This document shows positions 24,443 to 33,379 of a stretch of DNA of 64,000 bases, one piece after another. The translations under genes and the position numbers were made by a program. Source of the stretch: a virus; IMG/VR virus record IMGVR_UViG_3300035190_001334, positions 1 through 64,000 of that record. The stretch is one strand, 5' to 3'. Numbering within the stretch: the stretch's first letter is position 1; every line of letters begins with the position of its first letter. A model generated the notes under the pieces. It worked only from the letters and a program-made list of their open reading frames with translations, was not told the origin of the DNA and ran no database searches.

Positions 24443-24789
24443 ACATCATAGAATCCTCTAGACCAGATACAGAATTTGAAGAACTGAAAGCTGAGCGCTC
24501 CTACTATAGAGGCATATTAGATGACCTTACTAACCGAGCTAATCTGTATAGTGCTGATGCGTTTAGTCAATTGAAAAATCATATCGTACCCAGAGACAGT
24601 ATAATCAACACCTCATTCCAACTCAAAGCTAGAAAGAAAACCTTCTGGTTTTTTACTCAGGACTATGACATCGGCTCTTTTCGTGGTGATGGTGATATGT
24701 CTCGTAAAATTGTCGAGTTGCAAGGCTGGGGCTTTTTTGATTTCAGAGTGTTTCCAAATATTAGTCAAAGTGACAGGATTGTAGAATGA
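24439..24789 (+). CDS. Hypothetical protein, 116 aa
   Basis: Helical N-terminus (TEFEELKAERSYYRGILDDL) and an aromatic C-terminal half (KTFWFFTQDYDIGSFRGDG). Coupled by ATGA overlaps on both sides. Unknown. Confidence 0.6.
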   Translation: MNIIESSRPDTEFEELKAERSYYRGILDDLTNRANLYSADAFSQLKNHIVPRDSIINTSFQLKARKKTFWFFTQDYDIGSFRGDGDMSRKIVELQGWGFFDFRVFPNISQSDRIVE

Positions 24790-24938
24790 AAGACGCACAT
24801 CAAGTTGAAGTAGGTGACAAAATCGACGGTAAGACTGTTACAAATATTGAATACTACGACACCGAACATGAGTGGAGGATTATCTTTACTTTTGAAGACG
24901 GTACTACTTTAGATGTGGAGGAATACGAAAGTGTATAA
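24786..24938 (+). CDS. Small hypothetical protein, 50 aa
   Basis: MKDAHQVEVGDKIDGKTVTN begins a compact all-beta chain, with WRIIFTFEDGTTLDVEE later: the VGD.I.G..V......F.DG.... layout of small phage SH3-like proteins. Contains the next gene's Shine-Dalgarno. Confidence 0.6.
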   Translation: MKDAHQVEVGDKIDGKTVTNIEYYDTEHEWRIIFTFEDGTTLDVEEYESV

Positions 24939-25212
24939 AAGCGACCCCCGTATCAAGCACCGATTTGTTAAGGTGTTTCCTGTAGATTTACTTCGTGGCA
25001 AACACAAATGTCGTGATGGAGTTGAGCGTAGTGTTGTATGGCATAAACCTTGGAAACTAGGCGGAGTGATTTTTATTCCTTTATTTCAGTTCAAAGTTCA
25101 GCCCCGATTTACTATCGATGGTAAAAAGTTAAGCGATAACAGTAGCTTTTGTTATTTCACTGCCAGATTTATTTGGTGGCAAATTAATGCGACATTTTGG
25201 TACAGTAAATGA
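24931..25212 (+). CDS. Hypothetical protein, 93 aa, GTG start
   Basis: GGAGG at 24917-24921 is nine bases before GTG 24931 (MYKSDPRIKHRF), which decides the start over ATG 24913. Basic and aromatic, with WHKPWKLGGVIFIPLFQFKV. Unknown. Confidence 0.6.
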   Translation: MYKSDPRIKHRFVKVFPVDLLRGKHKCRDGVERSVVWHKPWKLGGVIFIPLFQFKVQPRFTIDGKKLSDNSSFCYFTARFIWWQINATFWYSK

Positions 25213-25505
25213 TTATGGAAACACAAACTAAAAACAGATTCTACGTTGTCGCAGTCTACGCCGAAATTAGAAATAGCGAGGACACGTACAACAATATCTA
25301 CACAGTTCTGCTCGATGAGCCAGATGAAACCGAGCAAGATGCAATCAACATGGGTAGAATACTTTTCGTCGCTGATGTACTGAGAGACTCAAAACTTGAT
25401 GTCATGGGTGAGACTGTGATAAGTAAAGACGACATTCGCATCTGCTACATCGGATGCAGAGAAATCACTGCTGAAGACCTTGACCCTGAGAGCTATGGAA
25501 CCTGA
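25209..25505 (+). CDS. Hypothetical protein, 98 aa
   Basis: ATGA overlap; ATG 25215 is an alternative start. The strand RFYVVAVYAEI is followed by an acidic helical part (DEPDETEQDAINMGRILFVA) and CYIGCREIT. Unknown family. Confidence 0.55.
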   Translation: MIMETQTKNRFYVVAVYAEIRNSEDTYNNIYTVLLDEPDETEQDAINMGRILFVADVLRDSKLDVMGETVISKDDIRICYIGCREITAEDLDPESYGT

Positions 25506-25683
25506 AATATATTATCGTGTGCAAGTAAAAGACCATACACAAGCTGACTGGGAGTATACGTTCAACCCGTTATACAAAGAAGATGGAGCGCGTTACTTTC
25601 TAAACAGCCTTATCACCAATCACCCTGAAAGAATGTGGAGACTTTTAAGGATTACAACTACATTTGAAGAACTGCCCCTTTAA
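25495..25683 (+). CDS. Hypothetical protein, 62 aa
   Basis: ATG 25495 overlaps the previous gene by 11 bp. MEPEIYYRVQVKDHTQADWE, then KEDGARYFLNSLITNHPERM, a common layout of small phage proteins of unknown role. Confidence 0.55.
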   Translation: MEPEIYYRVQVKDHTQADWEYTFNPLYKEDGARYFLNSLITNHPERMWRLLRITTTFEELPL

Positions 25684-25700
25684 CCATAAAGCGACTTTCC

Positions 25701-25709
25701 TGATACACT
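25701..25709 (+). promoter_or_regulatory. Extended -10 promoter of gene 25734
   Basis: TGATACACT, with the same TACACT hexamer as nrdA and gene 21129, 24 bases before the ATG. Confidence 0.5.
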
Positions 25710-25733
25710 ACAACATACACACAAATTAAAAAC

Positions 25734-26192
25734 ATGACAATTACAACACAATCTGAAATCGAAGCAATCATCTCACAACAAGACTTCCTAATCCGCCTTG
25801 AAGTTTATGAATCTGGCTCAATCTCTCTATTCGCTAACAATCGAAATATTATTATCGACTTACCTACAGAAGAAGATTATGTAGCAAAATTGTTCAAGTA
25901 TCTTGAAACAGGTGAGCAGGTCAACCCACTCAAGACCTTTTATATACTTTCTTTCCCTACCATCGAACATAGACTTGATGACGTTCATTTTGAAAATGCT
26001 TTTGGCAATGGTTTTCAACTCAAGACGATTTGTGTTCGTGCTGACCAGAATTATCGAGAGTTCACCAACTGGCATCCTGCTCTAATCGAGGAACTTAATG
26101 ACGCTATGGACAAGTACTTCGAGGGTAAGGACGAGTTTGACGAAGCCAAGTTCAAAGAGTTTGTCTATAAGGGATTAGGACTTCAAGCATAA
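25734..26192 (+). CDS. Hypothetical protein, 152 aa
   Basis: A mixed alpha/beta chain (SQQDFLIRLEVYESGSISLF near the start, TNWHPALIEELNDAMDKYF near the end), acidic. Single gene with its own promoter; overlaps the convergent adhesin gene by 10 bp. Unknown family. Confidence 0.65.
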   Translation: MTITTQSEIEAIISQQDFLIRLEVYESGSISLFANNRNIIIDLPTEEDYVAKLFKYLETGEQVNPLKTFYILSFPTIEHRLDDVHFENAFGNGFQLKTICVRADQNYREFTNWHPALIEELNDAMDKYFEGKDEFDEAKFKEFVYKGLGLQA

Positions 26193-29100
26193 AACGACCT
26201 CTCCGCCAACCCAAGGTACTCGTAGATGTTTGTTTCGACTCCCTGAATCTCAGCCGTAGTAAGCTGTCTGTTGTACATCAAGCAACCCAACCACAGCCCC
26301 TGAATATCTGTAGCGATAGAGTCAATCGTCAACGCGCTGCTTGAACTAAATACTAATACTTGAGCGTCTGTGTTATCTAAGTTTGTACTTAGAGTCACAG
26401 GCGCTTTTTTTTGCCTCACATCTGTAATTATCTGAGGAATACTGGCTCCATCGCTACTATAAAACTCTAGTTGGTCTGTGTAGTTGCTTATCAGGACACT
26501 ATCAGCCGTTAGAGCGTTAGCATAGCCATATAGTCCAGTACTTACGAAGCTTTTTGGCACAGTCCAGTTATCAGAAAAAGAGTACAGAAAAGAAGTACTT
26601 TCATTTGGGCTACCCACCAGCAAGTCATAGGCAGAATTGAATGACAACGAGTATCCAAAGTTAGTGGTCGCGCTTGTGATGGTCTTCACTACACTCCAAG
26701 CGCCAGTTTCGTATTTCCAAATTTTTACCTGACCAGAGAAGTTAGCGGTCGCCAAGTAGTCGCCCTTCAGTGCAAAATCTAAATCTGTGCCTGTGATTGT
26801 TTGGGTGAGCGTGTCCGAGTCAAAAACCCGAACATTACCTGAATTGTCCTGCGCCGCCCATCGCGACAAAGAAGAATTGCCCAGAATTTTTTTCCCAAAA
26901 AAGTTGAAGACGTTACTAGGGGTCGTATTGTAGATGCCAGCAGTAGAAGTGAACTTGTAAATGTGGTTACTGCCCTGAACTGAAGCAAGAAGCGCCGTGT
27001 TGTCATCCTTTACAAGTGCCGCCAGACCGAAGCCATCTATATAAGGTACAGGACTAGTTTGCCCCAAGTTCAGGCTAGATGTCCAAGTAGACACACCTGT
27101 TCGACTGAAGTGAAGTACGCGACCTTCACCCAAATTGCTATTCTTGACACCAATACAAATCAAATCGCCAGCGCTATTTATTTGAAGCGAGGCGTTAGCC
27201 AGAGCAGCCGCATCACCAGAAGTCAAAGGCAAAGTTACCGCAGACCCGAACGCCCAAATACCAGAGATTCGTCGCACTACTTTGACTGTGTTTGCTAAGT
27301 CATCGATGTAGACCAGATTACTTTCATCTTCCGAAATCACTACTTTACTGAATCGACCCGACTGCGTAGAAACTTTTACAAAATCGCCTTCATTAAATTG
27401 AAGTGCGCCGACCAACTGAGTACCAGAGCCACCATTGAAGGTGTACCCAGAATTTGAGCCAACATATTTGCGATAAGCTTTTTCCGCCAACTCTCGATAA
27501 ACAAAAAACAAAGTGCGGACACCGACCACTGGAGCCGCAAGATTTATCTTCTGCCCTGAGCTTGCGATGTTGTAGGTCTTTTCGTATAGAAGCGAAGTTT
27601 CCAATGTCGCGCTTGTTGTTGCATTGGCTGTTGCAGTGAGATTTGGTATTGTGCCGCTAATTACACTTGATTTAGCAAAGTAGCCGTCGAGATAGCCAGA
27701 TATGTTTGTGATACCAAAGCTGCGCGATTCGTTGAGACTTACTTCATAATCTTGATAGTAAGTGCTGTTTGAAATTCTTATGGTAATTGGTGTTCGGGCT
27801 GGTCGTACTGCAAAATTACTAAGAACTAGCTGGAAAGTTGCTGTCGTGGAATTTGGTGCTACTGATACGCTACTGACATTTAGAGTTGCTTCGTTTGTCT
27901 GCCAGTCAGAATTATCAGGAATTAATAAGTGTAGAAAATAAACTGTGGAATCTGAGTATGAGCCAGCTTGGGTAATTGTATATGTGGTGGTTGAATTAGG
28001 AGCGACAGAAGTTGCGCCAGCAACGGAAAAAATTCGCCTAGAAAAAATCCCCTGAAAAGTTGAAGACGTTTTGTTCCTGAACTTAATAGGGTAAAATTGC
28101 TCAACCTTAGCTTTGGGCAAAATTGGGTCGATTTGAGGGAAATATTGGTCGAGGTTGGTCACACTCTCCCAGACAGAAAAAGAAATTAGGCTGAAGTTTC
28201 CTGTAGGTGTTTGGTACTTGCTTGAATTAAACCAAAACTTGTAGCTCGGTAGTTTGATTTGCAGCGTAGTAGTAAGCTTTAATACGCCGTTGAGCCACAC
28301 TTTAACTGCATACTGGCTAAACTCTAACCGAAGCACTTGAACAAGCTCTGAGGAGTCAAAAGTGCCAATGTCCTGTAGGTTGATAGCACTTGAGTTAAGT
28401 CTGCCAAATTTGATTAGGTTGTCTAGTTTTCTTACAAAAAAACTGAGGTTAGGTGAATCCCAGTAGCTTAGTAGCTCTACATTTGCGCCGATATTGGCAG
28501 AAAGAAATCGTAGCTCGACTGTAAAACTTGATGTTAAAGGTCGGGCGCTTTGTAGGACAAGGGAATTGGGCGTTACTAGCTTCGTCTGTGTTTTATAGTC
28601 GTTTGTAGTTGTGTCAGTCAGTTTTGTGAAGTTGCCGATTTCGTCAGCATATTTTAGATAGCAGATTTGGTTGTTGCTTGGTTTGTACGCGCCCAATGCG
28701 GAGCCGAAAACATCTGCACTTATTGATAAAAGCCAAGGTAATGCCACAGACTTGTAGCCAATATTTTTGACATCACCAGTAAAATTGCCCCCTATCTTGA
28801 AAGTGCCAGACTGAATCTTGTAGTTGAAGGTGAGAGTAGCCGCCGACTCATTCACTTTAATACTAAGCACATTTCCTTTTCTGACAACGCGCAGCAGCGC
28901 CCATGTGAGCGTAGTAAAGGTTAGCCCAGTACTTATAGTCTCAAACACTGCCGAAGCTATCTGACGCTTAATTACTAGCACACCAGAGACAATTGCAAAC
29001 ACGAAGTTATCCGCTACAGTGAATAAAGTCTGATTTATAACTCCAGAGGGATAAAATTGCCCAAAGAAAGAGAAATCGTACTTGTTTGTGACTGATGAAT

Positions 29101-29227
29101 AACTTGTAGATGAAGCGGTGTACGAAGTTGTGCTGCTATCGTATACGTCCAGAGGAGTAGGAAGACAGTTTTGCTCAGTTTCGGTTAATTGAAATGGTTC
29201 AGGAGAATATGTGTGTCTGGGAAACAT
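26183..29227 (-). CDS. Large adhesin with LamG-like domains and a beta-propeller, 1014 aa
   Basis: LamG-like units occupy roughly residues 45-190 and 200-370 (FTVELRFLSANIGANVELLS, YAVKVWLNGVLKLTT). An Ig-like region (~390-560) follows. Residues ~640-930 form blade repeats (VVISEDESNLVYID, LQINSAGDLICIGV, DYLATANFSGQVKIWKYE, SAYDLLVGSPNESTSF) typical of FG-GAP/WD-type propellers. The last ~60 residues (LWLGCLMYNRQLTTAEIQGV and YEYLGL) match the closing helix of LamG tail proteins. Likely virion adhesin. Confidence 0.78.
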   Translation of the reverse strand: MFPRHTYSPEPFQLTETEQNCLPTPLDVYDSSTTSYTASSTSYSSVTNKYDFSFFGQFYPSGVINQTLFTVADNFVFAIVSGVLVIKRQIASAVFETISTGLTFTTLTWALLRVVRKGNVLSIKVNESAATLTFNYKIQSGTFKIGGNFTGDVKNIGYKSVALPWLLSISADVFGSALGAYKPSNNQICYLKYADEIGNFTKLTDTTTNDYKTQTKLVTPNSLVLQSARPLTSSFTVELRFLSANIGANVELLSYWDSPNLSFFVRKLDNLIKFGRLNSSAINLQDIGTFDSSELVQVLRLEFSQYAVKVWLNGVLKLTTTLQIKLPSYKFWFNSSKYQTPTGNFSLISFSVWESVTNLDQYFPQIDPILPKAKVEQFYPIKFRNKTSSTFQGIFSRRIFSVAGATSVAPNSTTTYTITQAGSYSDSTVYFLHLLIPDNSDWQTNEATLNVSSVSVAPNSTTATFQLVLSNFAVRPARTPITIRISNSTYYQDYEVSLNESRSFGITNISGYLDGYFAKSSVISGTIPNLTATANATTSATLETSLLYEKTYNIASSGQKINLAAPVVGVRTLFFVYRELAEKAYRKYVGSNSGYTFNGGSGTQLVGALQFNEGDFVKVSTQSGRFSKVVISEDESNLVYIDDLANTVKVVRRISGIWAFGSAVTLPLTSGDAAALANASLQINSAGDLICIGVKNSNLGEGRVLHFSRTGVSTWTSSLNLGQTSPVPYIDGFGLAALVKDDNTALLASVQGSNHIYKFTSTAGIYNTTPSNVFNFFGKKILGNSSLSRWAAQDNSGNVRVFDSDTLTQTITGTDLDFALKGDYLATANFSGQVKIWKYETGAWSVVKTITSATTNFGYSLSFNSAYDLLVGSPNESTSFLYSFSDNWTVPKSFVSTGLYGYANALTADSVLISNYTDQLEFYSSDGASIPQIITDVRQKKAPVTLSTNLDNTDAQVLVFSSSSALTIDSIATDIQGLWLGCLMYNRQLTTAEIQGVETNIYEYLGLAERSFYA

Positions 29228-29580
29228 TAGATGGTTACAATCTCATTAACAAATCCATACGCAACAATAGCTCCAGTCGTTGCAGCCCAAGCTTTTATTA
29301 CTACAGAGCCTGTATATACTAAGCCATTTATCACAGGTACAAGTCCTCTGCCAGCAGGAATTGTAATAGGAATTAAATTAGTAGAGCCAGTTCCGCCAAT
29401 TGCAAGAGTTACAAGCACATCATTCGCACTATTATTGCAAAATGCGACCCAACATTCGTGCAAATTTGTCGGATGACTCGTATGAATCGTGTTAGCCGAA
29501 CCTGATGTAGTGGCGTTGATAGGAATACCAATTCCATTTGTGCTTCCACTTAAGATTATTTTCTGGAAAGAATCAGCCAT
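29227..29580 (-). CDS. Small beta-rich virion protein, 117 aa
   Basis: Gly/Ser/Thr-rich beta strands (STNGIGIPINATTSGSANTI, VLVTLAIGGTGSTNLIPITI). Length and layout are like 36285-36665. Its stop abuts the ATG of the 1014-residue adhesin, so it is probably an accessory or trimerising partner. Unknown exact role. Confidence 0.6.
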   Translation of the reverse strand: MADSFQKIILSGSTNGIGIPINATTSGSANTIHTSHPTNLHECWVAFCNNSANDVLVTLAIGGTGSTNLIPITIPAGRGLVPVINGLVYTGSVVIKAWAATTGAIVAYGFVNEIVTI

Positions 29581-29680
29581 TTTTTATATTTACTCATCTA
29601 TATGTAGATATCATACCGTAAAATACAAAGTCATCTATTAGTAAAAATATTTTATTAGGTGTGGGATTAGTATTTTTATG

Positions 29681-29689
29681 TGCTATAGT
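29681..29689 (+). promoter_or_regulatory. Extended -10 promoter of gene 29721
   Basis: TGCTATAGT, identical to the box at 22120, 31 bases before the ATG. The 140-bp gap 29581-29720 otherwise shows only short AT-rich inverted repeats (ATCTA...TAGAT). Confidence 0.5.
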
Positions 29690-29720
29690 GGGTACAAGTA
29701 AAAATTACCTACTAATTAAT

Positions 29721-30542
29721 ATGGAAACAGTAAGTCCTGTCATTGTCGAAGATATTGAGTTATATGTAAGTGCCGACGGGCAAGAATCAGGAATGTCCAT
29801 CAGTGCATTAGCTCGGTTTATTGGTAAGACTGAAGCTAGTCTGCGTACAAGAATTTTGTCTAATATTGACAAGTCAGATGAAGACCGTGCAAAACCCCTA
29901 CCAAAAACCTTAGAACCCTTTGCTGGTAAGGCTTTTAGCACCGTGCTTGCTGGAGTAAATGGTGCTAAGATTGTTCCTGCTAAAACTTGCGAAGCTCTTA
30001 TTTTTTACTATGCTTTTGAGAAACAAGATTCTCAGGCGCTATTTGCATATAGAAAATTTGCACAAAAAGGTCTGCACCAGTGGATTAAAGAGGCAACTAA
30101 CAGTATTGAAGATAGAAACGATTCTAGGTTGCTTGCTACTGTGCAAGAAATTCTCTCTGAAGTTCGCGGTCTTAAAGAAGTTTCAAAACGATACACCGCA
30201 ATTCGTGAAAAGACTTCAACATACATGACTGGCACAGATGAGTTGTTAAATTTATTGGAAGACAATTCTGGTATGCTGCCCAGCGCCCATGATGGTTTAT
30301 TTACAGATGGCAAGATGTCTCTTGAAGCTTGGTTATATTACAAAAAAGATGGTTTGACTCTTCCTCGACCACTATTCAGACGACTTGCAAGCATTGTTGC
30401 TGAAACATATCGCTCTTTGGTTAAAGATGACCCTGAAAAACGCCATTGCATTGTCGCTGGCAAGAAAAAATATAATGTGTCTGTGTATTCTGAGATTCAT
30501 TTTCCTATTTTGCAAGTTGCTTTAAATAAGGTTATGGCTTAG
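29721..30542 (+). CDS. Cyanobacterial-type regulator-like protein, 273 aa
   Basis: The N-terminus ELYVSADGQESGMSISALAR, then PAKTCEALIFYYAFE and an Ala/Phe-rich helix followed by LHQWIKEAT, matches a family I know from filamentous cyanobacteria and their phages (VSEDG.ESGIS..GLAR... / IPAKVCE.II.YYA). It is thought to be a KilA-N/Bro-like DNA-binding regulator. ATG 29721 is used because the upstream in-frame GTG falls before the promoter box. C-terminal role unknown. Confidence 0.65.
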   Translation: METVSPVIVEDIELYVSADGQESGMSISALARFIGKTEASLRTRILSNIDKSDEDRAKPLPKTLEPFAGKAFSTVLAGVNGAKIVPAKTCEALIFYYAFEKQDSQALFAYRKFAQKGLHQWIKEATNSIEDRNDSRLLATVQEILSEVRGLKEVSKRYTAIREKTSTYMTGTDELLNLLEDNSGMLPSAHDGLFTDGKMSLEAWLYYKKDGLTLPRPLFRRLASIVAETYRSLVKDDPEKRHCIVAGKKKYNVSVYSEIHFPILQVALNKVMA

Positions 30543-30545
30543 ATT

Positions 30546-30821
30546 ATGAAAAATTCAGTAATTCTTGACATGTATTTAAAAAGTTGTTTAGGAGTTGTTG
30601 GTGAACGGAAAGATGTTTCTTGTGAAATTGTAAAATCGCCTGAAGCTATACGCCTTACTCGTAAAGTGCGTACTACTGATGGCAAGACCTACAACTTGCA
30701 AATAACTTATACTCCTGAAGAGTTTTCCACAAAACCAGACCGCAAAAAGATGCAAAGTAGCGTTGATATGAATGTTGGTAGATTACTCTACAAACTTATG
30801 AATCCGCAATCTGAATTTTAG
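30546..30821 (+). CDS. Hypothetical protein, 91 aa
   Basis: Three bases after the previous stop. A beta-rich middle (RLTRKVRTTDGKTYNLQITY) and a helical end. Overlaps the convergent resolvase gene by 26 bp. Unknown. Confidence 0.6.
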   Translation: MKNSVILDMYLKSCLGVVGERKDVSCEIVKSPEAIRLTRKVRTTDGKTYNLQITYTPEEFSTKPDRKKMQSSVDMNVGRLLYKLMNPQSEF

Positions 30822-31281
30822 TTTTGTAAATGTGACAAAGCGCCACTGCCGTACTATCCGCGCAGTGGTTGTCTCTTAAAGGGAACTTACGTTCTGGAAA
30901 TACTTTTTCAACTGCATCAATCACCTGCTGCTTATCTGCTCCACCCCCCGATGTAACTGCTTTTTTTACTTCGGTAGGCTTATAACAAAACTCAGCTAAT
31001 TCATATTTATACGACAAATACCTAAGTACCCCAATTACTTGATTCAACTTTGCCCCAGTCGCGCCTTTCATTACAGGGTCTTCAAAAATGTAAGTGTTTG
31101 GTTTATATTGTTTAACTAGTTGCTTGAAATGTGTCGCTATTTCACTAAGATTCTCAGAGATAGTTTTGCCAGTTGTGACAAAATTTTCAGCATACAATAA
31201 CTTCAGATTTTCTTTTTCTGCCTCTATTACAGAAAATCCGAGATTGCGGTATCCTATGTCACAAGAAAGCAAAATGGTCAT
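30796..31281 (-). CDS. RuvC-like Holliday junction resolvase
   Basis: 161 residues, the usual RuvC length. Acidic residues expected for the RNase H-like active site are visible: Asp8 in SCDIGYRNLGF, Glu67 in YIFEDPV, and Asp137/Asp142 in RDNHCADSTAVALCH. KPTEVKKAVTSGGGADKQQV matches RuvC's DNA-binding stretch. It would cut branched DNA before packaging or during recombination. It lies alone between structural genes. Confidence 0.87.
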   Translation of the reverse strand: MTILLSCDIGYRNLGFSVIEAEKENLKLLYAENFVTTGKTISENLSEIATHFKQLVKQYKPNTYIFEDPVMKGATGAKLNQVIGVLRYLSYKYELAEFCYKPTEVKKAVTSGGGADKQQVIDAVEKVFPERKFPLRDNHCADSTAVALCHIYKTKIQIADS

Positions 31282-31315
31282 AATAGTAAAATATAAATAA
31301 TAACAAGCCTAACAC

Positions 31316-32224
31316 ATGACACTATCGCTCGATTATATCGCAGACAACGCACTTCCATGCCGCAGTTATCTTGACTTCACTAATGTTGCATATAGTAGCG
31401 TGAGTGGGTCAACTTTCACTCAGCTAAATTTAATTGGCAACACAGATTACGACTTTATCTCTACAGGCGCACTAAACTTTCCGCAACGAGGCGACTTTGG
31501 TGCTACCTTCACTTCTACCCAGAAACTATCTCCTCGCGTCTCAGGCATCATTGGGGCTGGCGCTTCTAGCTACTCTTTACTCGTCGTTTCCAAAAACTCG
31601 GACAACTCGCTGCTAAAAGTTGGCAAAACCAACCCAAATCTACCAAAACTGCTTGAAATCGACTACACTACTACAAACTTCTCACAAAATTACTCACGAC
31701 TTAATGTTGCTGACCGAGAATTAACTATTGGCGACCTTGAAACTACCCAAGTCTGCCTACTTTCGCATAATGTTGTTACTGGAGTGACAAATACATCGAT
31801 AAATTTAACTGATTTTCAACAAAACACCAAACTTGATGCTGGATATATGCTGCCAAACTTATCATCATTTGTTTTAGGTGAGGGATTTGGCGGCGAACTG
31901 CTTAATTTTTTGCTTTTTGTGCCAGCTATTGAAAATGTGCATCTTTTGGAGCTTGGGCGGCGGGTATCTGATTATATTCCGCAATCAGAGTTAAAATTCG
32001 ACAAACTACTGCTGACAACTGAGAGCAAACTAGAGTTAGCAACTTCACTTCTTTCTGCATCACACGTTAGATTTAATTTACCTGTAAAAGTCAGACACTT
32101 AGAAACAAATTCGAGCCTGTTGTTTAGTAGCTCACTAATAGTAATTGCAAGCTACCTATGGGATTCTTTGTCAGAAATCAATTGGGATTCTATTTCTGAT
32201 TCACTGTGGGACAATCTCGGTTAA
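31316..32224 (+). CDS. Tail fibre/adhesin-like protein, 302 aa
   Basis: Beta-rich LamG-like body (SYSLLVVSKNSDNSLLKVG; FGGELLNFLLFVPAIE closes it as in LamG tail proteins). The C-terminus carries a W-D-S repeat: SYLWDSLSEINWDSISDSLW. Divergent from ruvC; probable surface protein. Confidence 0.65.
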   Translation: MTLSLDYIADNALPCRSYLDFTNVAYSSVSGSTFTQLNLIGNTDYDFISTGALNFPQRGDFGATFTSTQKLSPRVSGIIGAGASSYSLLVVSKNSDNSLLKVGKTNPNLPKLLEIDYTTTNFSQNYSRLNVADRELTIGDLETTQVCLLSHNVVTGVTNTSINLTDFQQNTKLDAGYMLPNLSSFVLGEGFGGELLNFLLFVPAIENVHLLELGRRVSDYIPQSELKFDKLLLTTESKLELATSLLSASHVRFNLPVKVRHLETNSSLLFSSSLIVIASYLWDSLSEINWDSISDSLWDNLG

Positions 32225-32227
32225 TCC

Positions 32228-32920
32228 CTAGTATATAAACCCGTTATAACGGCGCACTTTAAAATTAGCAAAAGGAGAAGTTTTACGCGATGCATCCATT
32301 GTTCTCTGCCTGCCTCTTCTTCTGACACTTCCTTCAGGTTCGTTTGGTTTTAGTTCCTCAGGCTTTATTTTCTGCGACTTAGGACTAATTCTTTCTGTGG
32401 TAGCGCCAACTGGATTAAGATTATTCAAATCAGTAGGTCTAGAAGCACCAGATTGAGTTTGACCACTTGCATTTGGCACAGTAATAGCTGTAGTGTCGAT
32501 AGTTTGTTGACTTGCAGGTAATTGTGCTTGCTGCTTAGGCGCGTTTGGAGTAAATGGCTGATTGTTAATCGGTGTCTGGGTTACATTTGTAGCTGAAGCA
32601 TTTGTAGTAGCAGGTAAAAGAGCCTGATTACCAACTTGACCAGCTTTACGCGCTTGCCAAGCATTTCTAAGGCTTGAACCGCCATAACCAGCAGCACCTC
32701 CTAATGCAGCACCACCAGCTACTTGACCAGCAAGATTACCAATCGATTTATCATCACTGCCAAGGTAATTAATAGCACCAACACCTGCACCGATGCCAGC
32801 ACCAATTTTAGCCGCACCACCAGAAGTAGATAATGCTTTGCCAGCTAATCCTGCCCAATCAAAAGGTGCAAAATTTGCATTTTTATATTTAGTTGCTCTT
32901 GCGTATGCTGAAATTCTCAT
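32228..32920 (-). CDS. Ala/Gly-rich virion candidate with FANF-type motifs, 230 aa
   Basis: An N-terminal ANFAPFDWAGLAGKAL is followed by a Gly/Ala-rich helical stretch like that of 46309-47055 (GGAAKIG shared exactly), a long disordered Gln/Asn/Pro/Thr region, and a C-terminus SPFANFKVRRYNGFIY. The FANF string at both ends links it with 3070-3456, 40163-40330 and 46309-47055. Lies next to tail-like genes; role inferred. Confidence 0.65.
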   Translation of the reverse strand: MRISAYARATKYKNANFAPFDWAGLAGKALSTSGGAAKIGAGIGAGVGAINYLGSDDKSIGNLAGQVAGGAALGGAAGYGGSSLRNAWQARKAGQVGNQALLPATTNASATNVTQTPINNQPFTPNAPKQQAQLPASQQTIDTTAITVPNASGQTQSGASRPTDLNNLNPVGATTERISPKSQKIKPEELKPNEPEGSVRRRGRQRTMDASRKTSPFANFKVRRYNGFIY

Positions 32921-32938
32921 GTTTTAGGCAGTAAATTG

Positions 32939-33379
32939 CTAAAGTAATGCATCTATTGTATCCTGTAGGCTCAAAGAATCAAAACCAGCAGCCACGTACA
33001 TAGGCACTTTTACTGTTGGTTGCCAGTTAGGGTCAGGTTCAGTTTCAGCCATTAATGCGCCTAATGCCTGTGCAGTTTCAGGCGACATTACACCGCCAGC
33101 AACAAGGGTGGTGATGTTATCCTGAATAAATCCAATATCTCCATTTTGAAGGGCAGGAATCAAGCCTTGCCTGTAAGTTAAGCTCTCGCTAATAGGGTGC
33201 TTTTCAGCGTCAGGGATGAGCGTGAATGCTTCTCTGATATCAATTGGTTTAGGCACATCAAGTCTAGGTACTGTGTTTGCAACTTCCACTTCAGTTGCTA
33301 ACAGATAACTCCACAAATCATTGGGATTTGTGATGTTTAGGGCTTCAGATTGAGAAAGAATCCACTGTTGTTTGTTCAT
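32939..33379 (-). CDS. Hypothetical protein, 146 aa, in adhesin operon
   Basis: Helical with Asp/Pro-rich loops (NITNPNDLWSYLLATEVEVA). Its start abuts the stop of the LamG gene 33380-34231. A tail-fibre assembly helper would suit the position, but there is no motif. Confidence 0.6.
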   Translation of the reverse strand: MNKQQWILSQSEALNITNPNDLWSYLLATEVEVANTVPRLDVPKPIDIREAFTLIPDAEKHPISESLTYRQGLIPALQNGDIGFIQDNITTLVAGGVMSPETAQALGALMAETEPDPNWQPTVKVPMYVAAGFDSLSLQDTIDALL

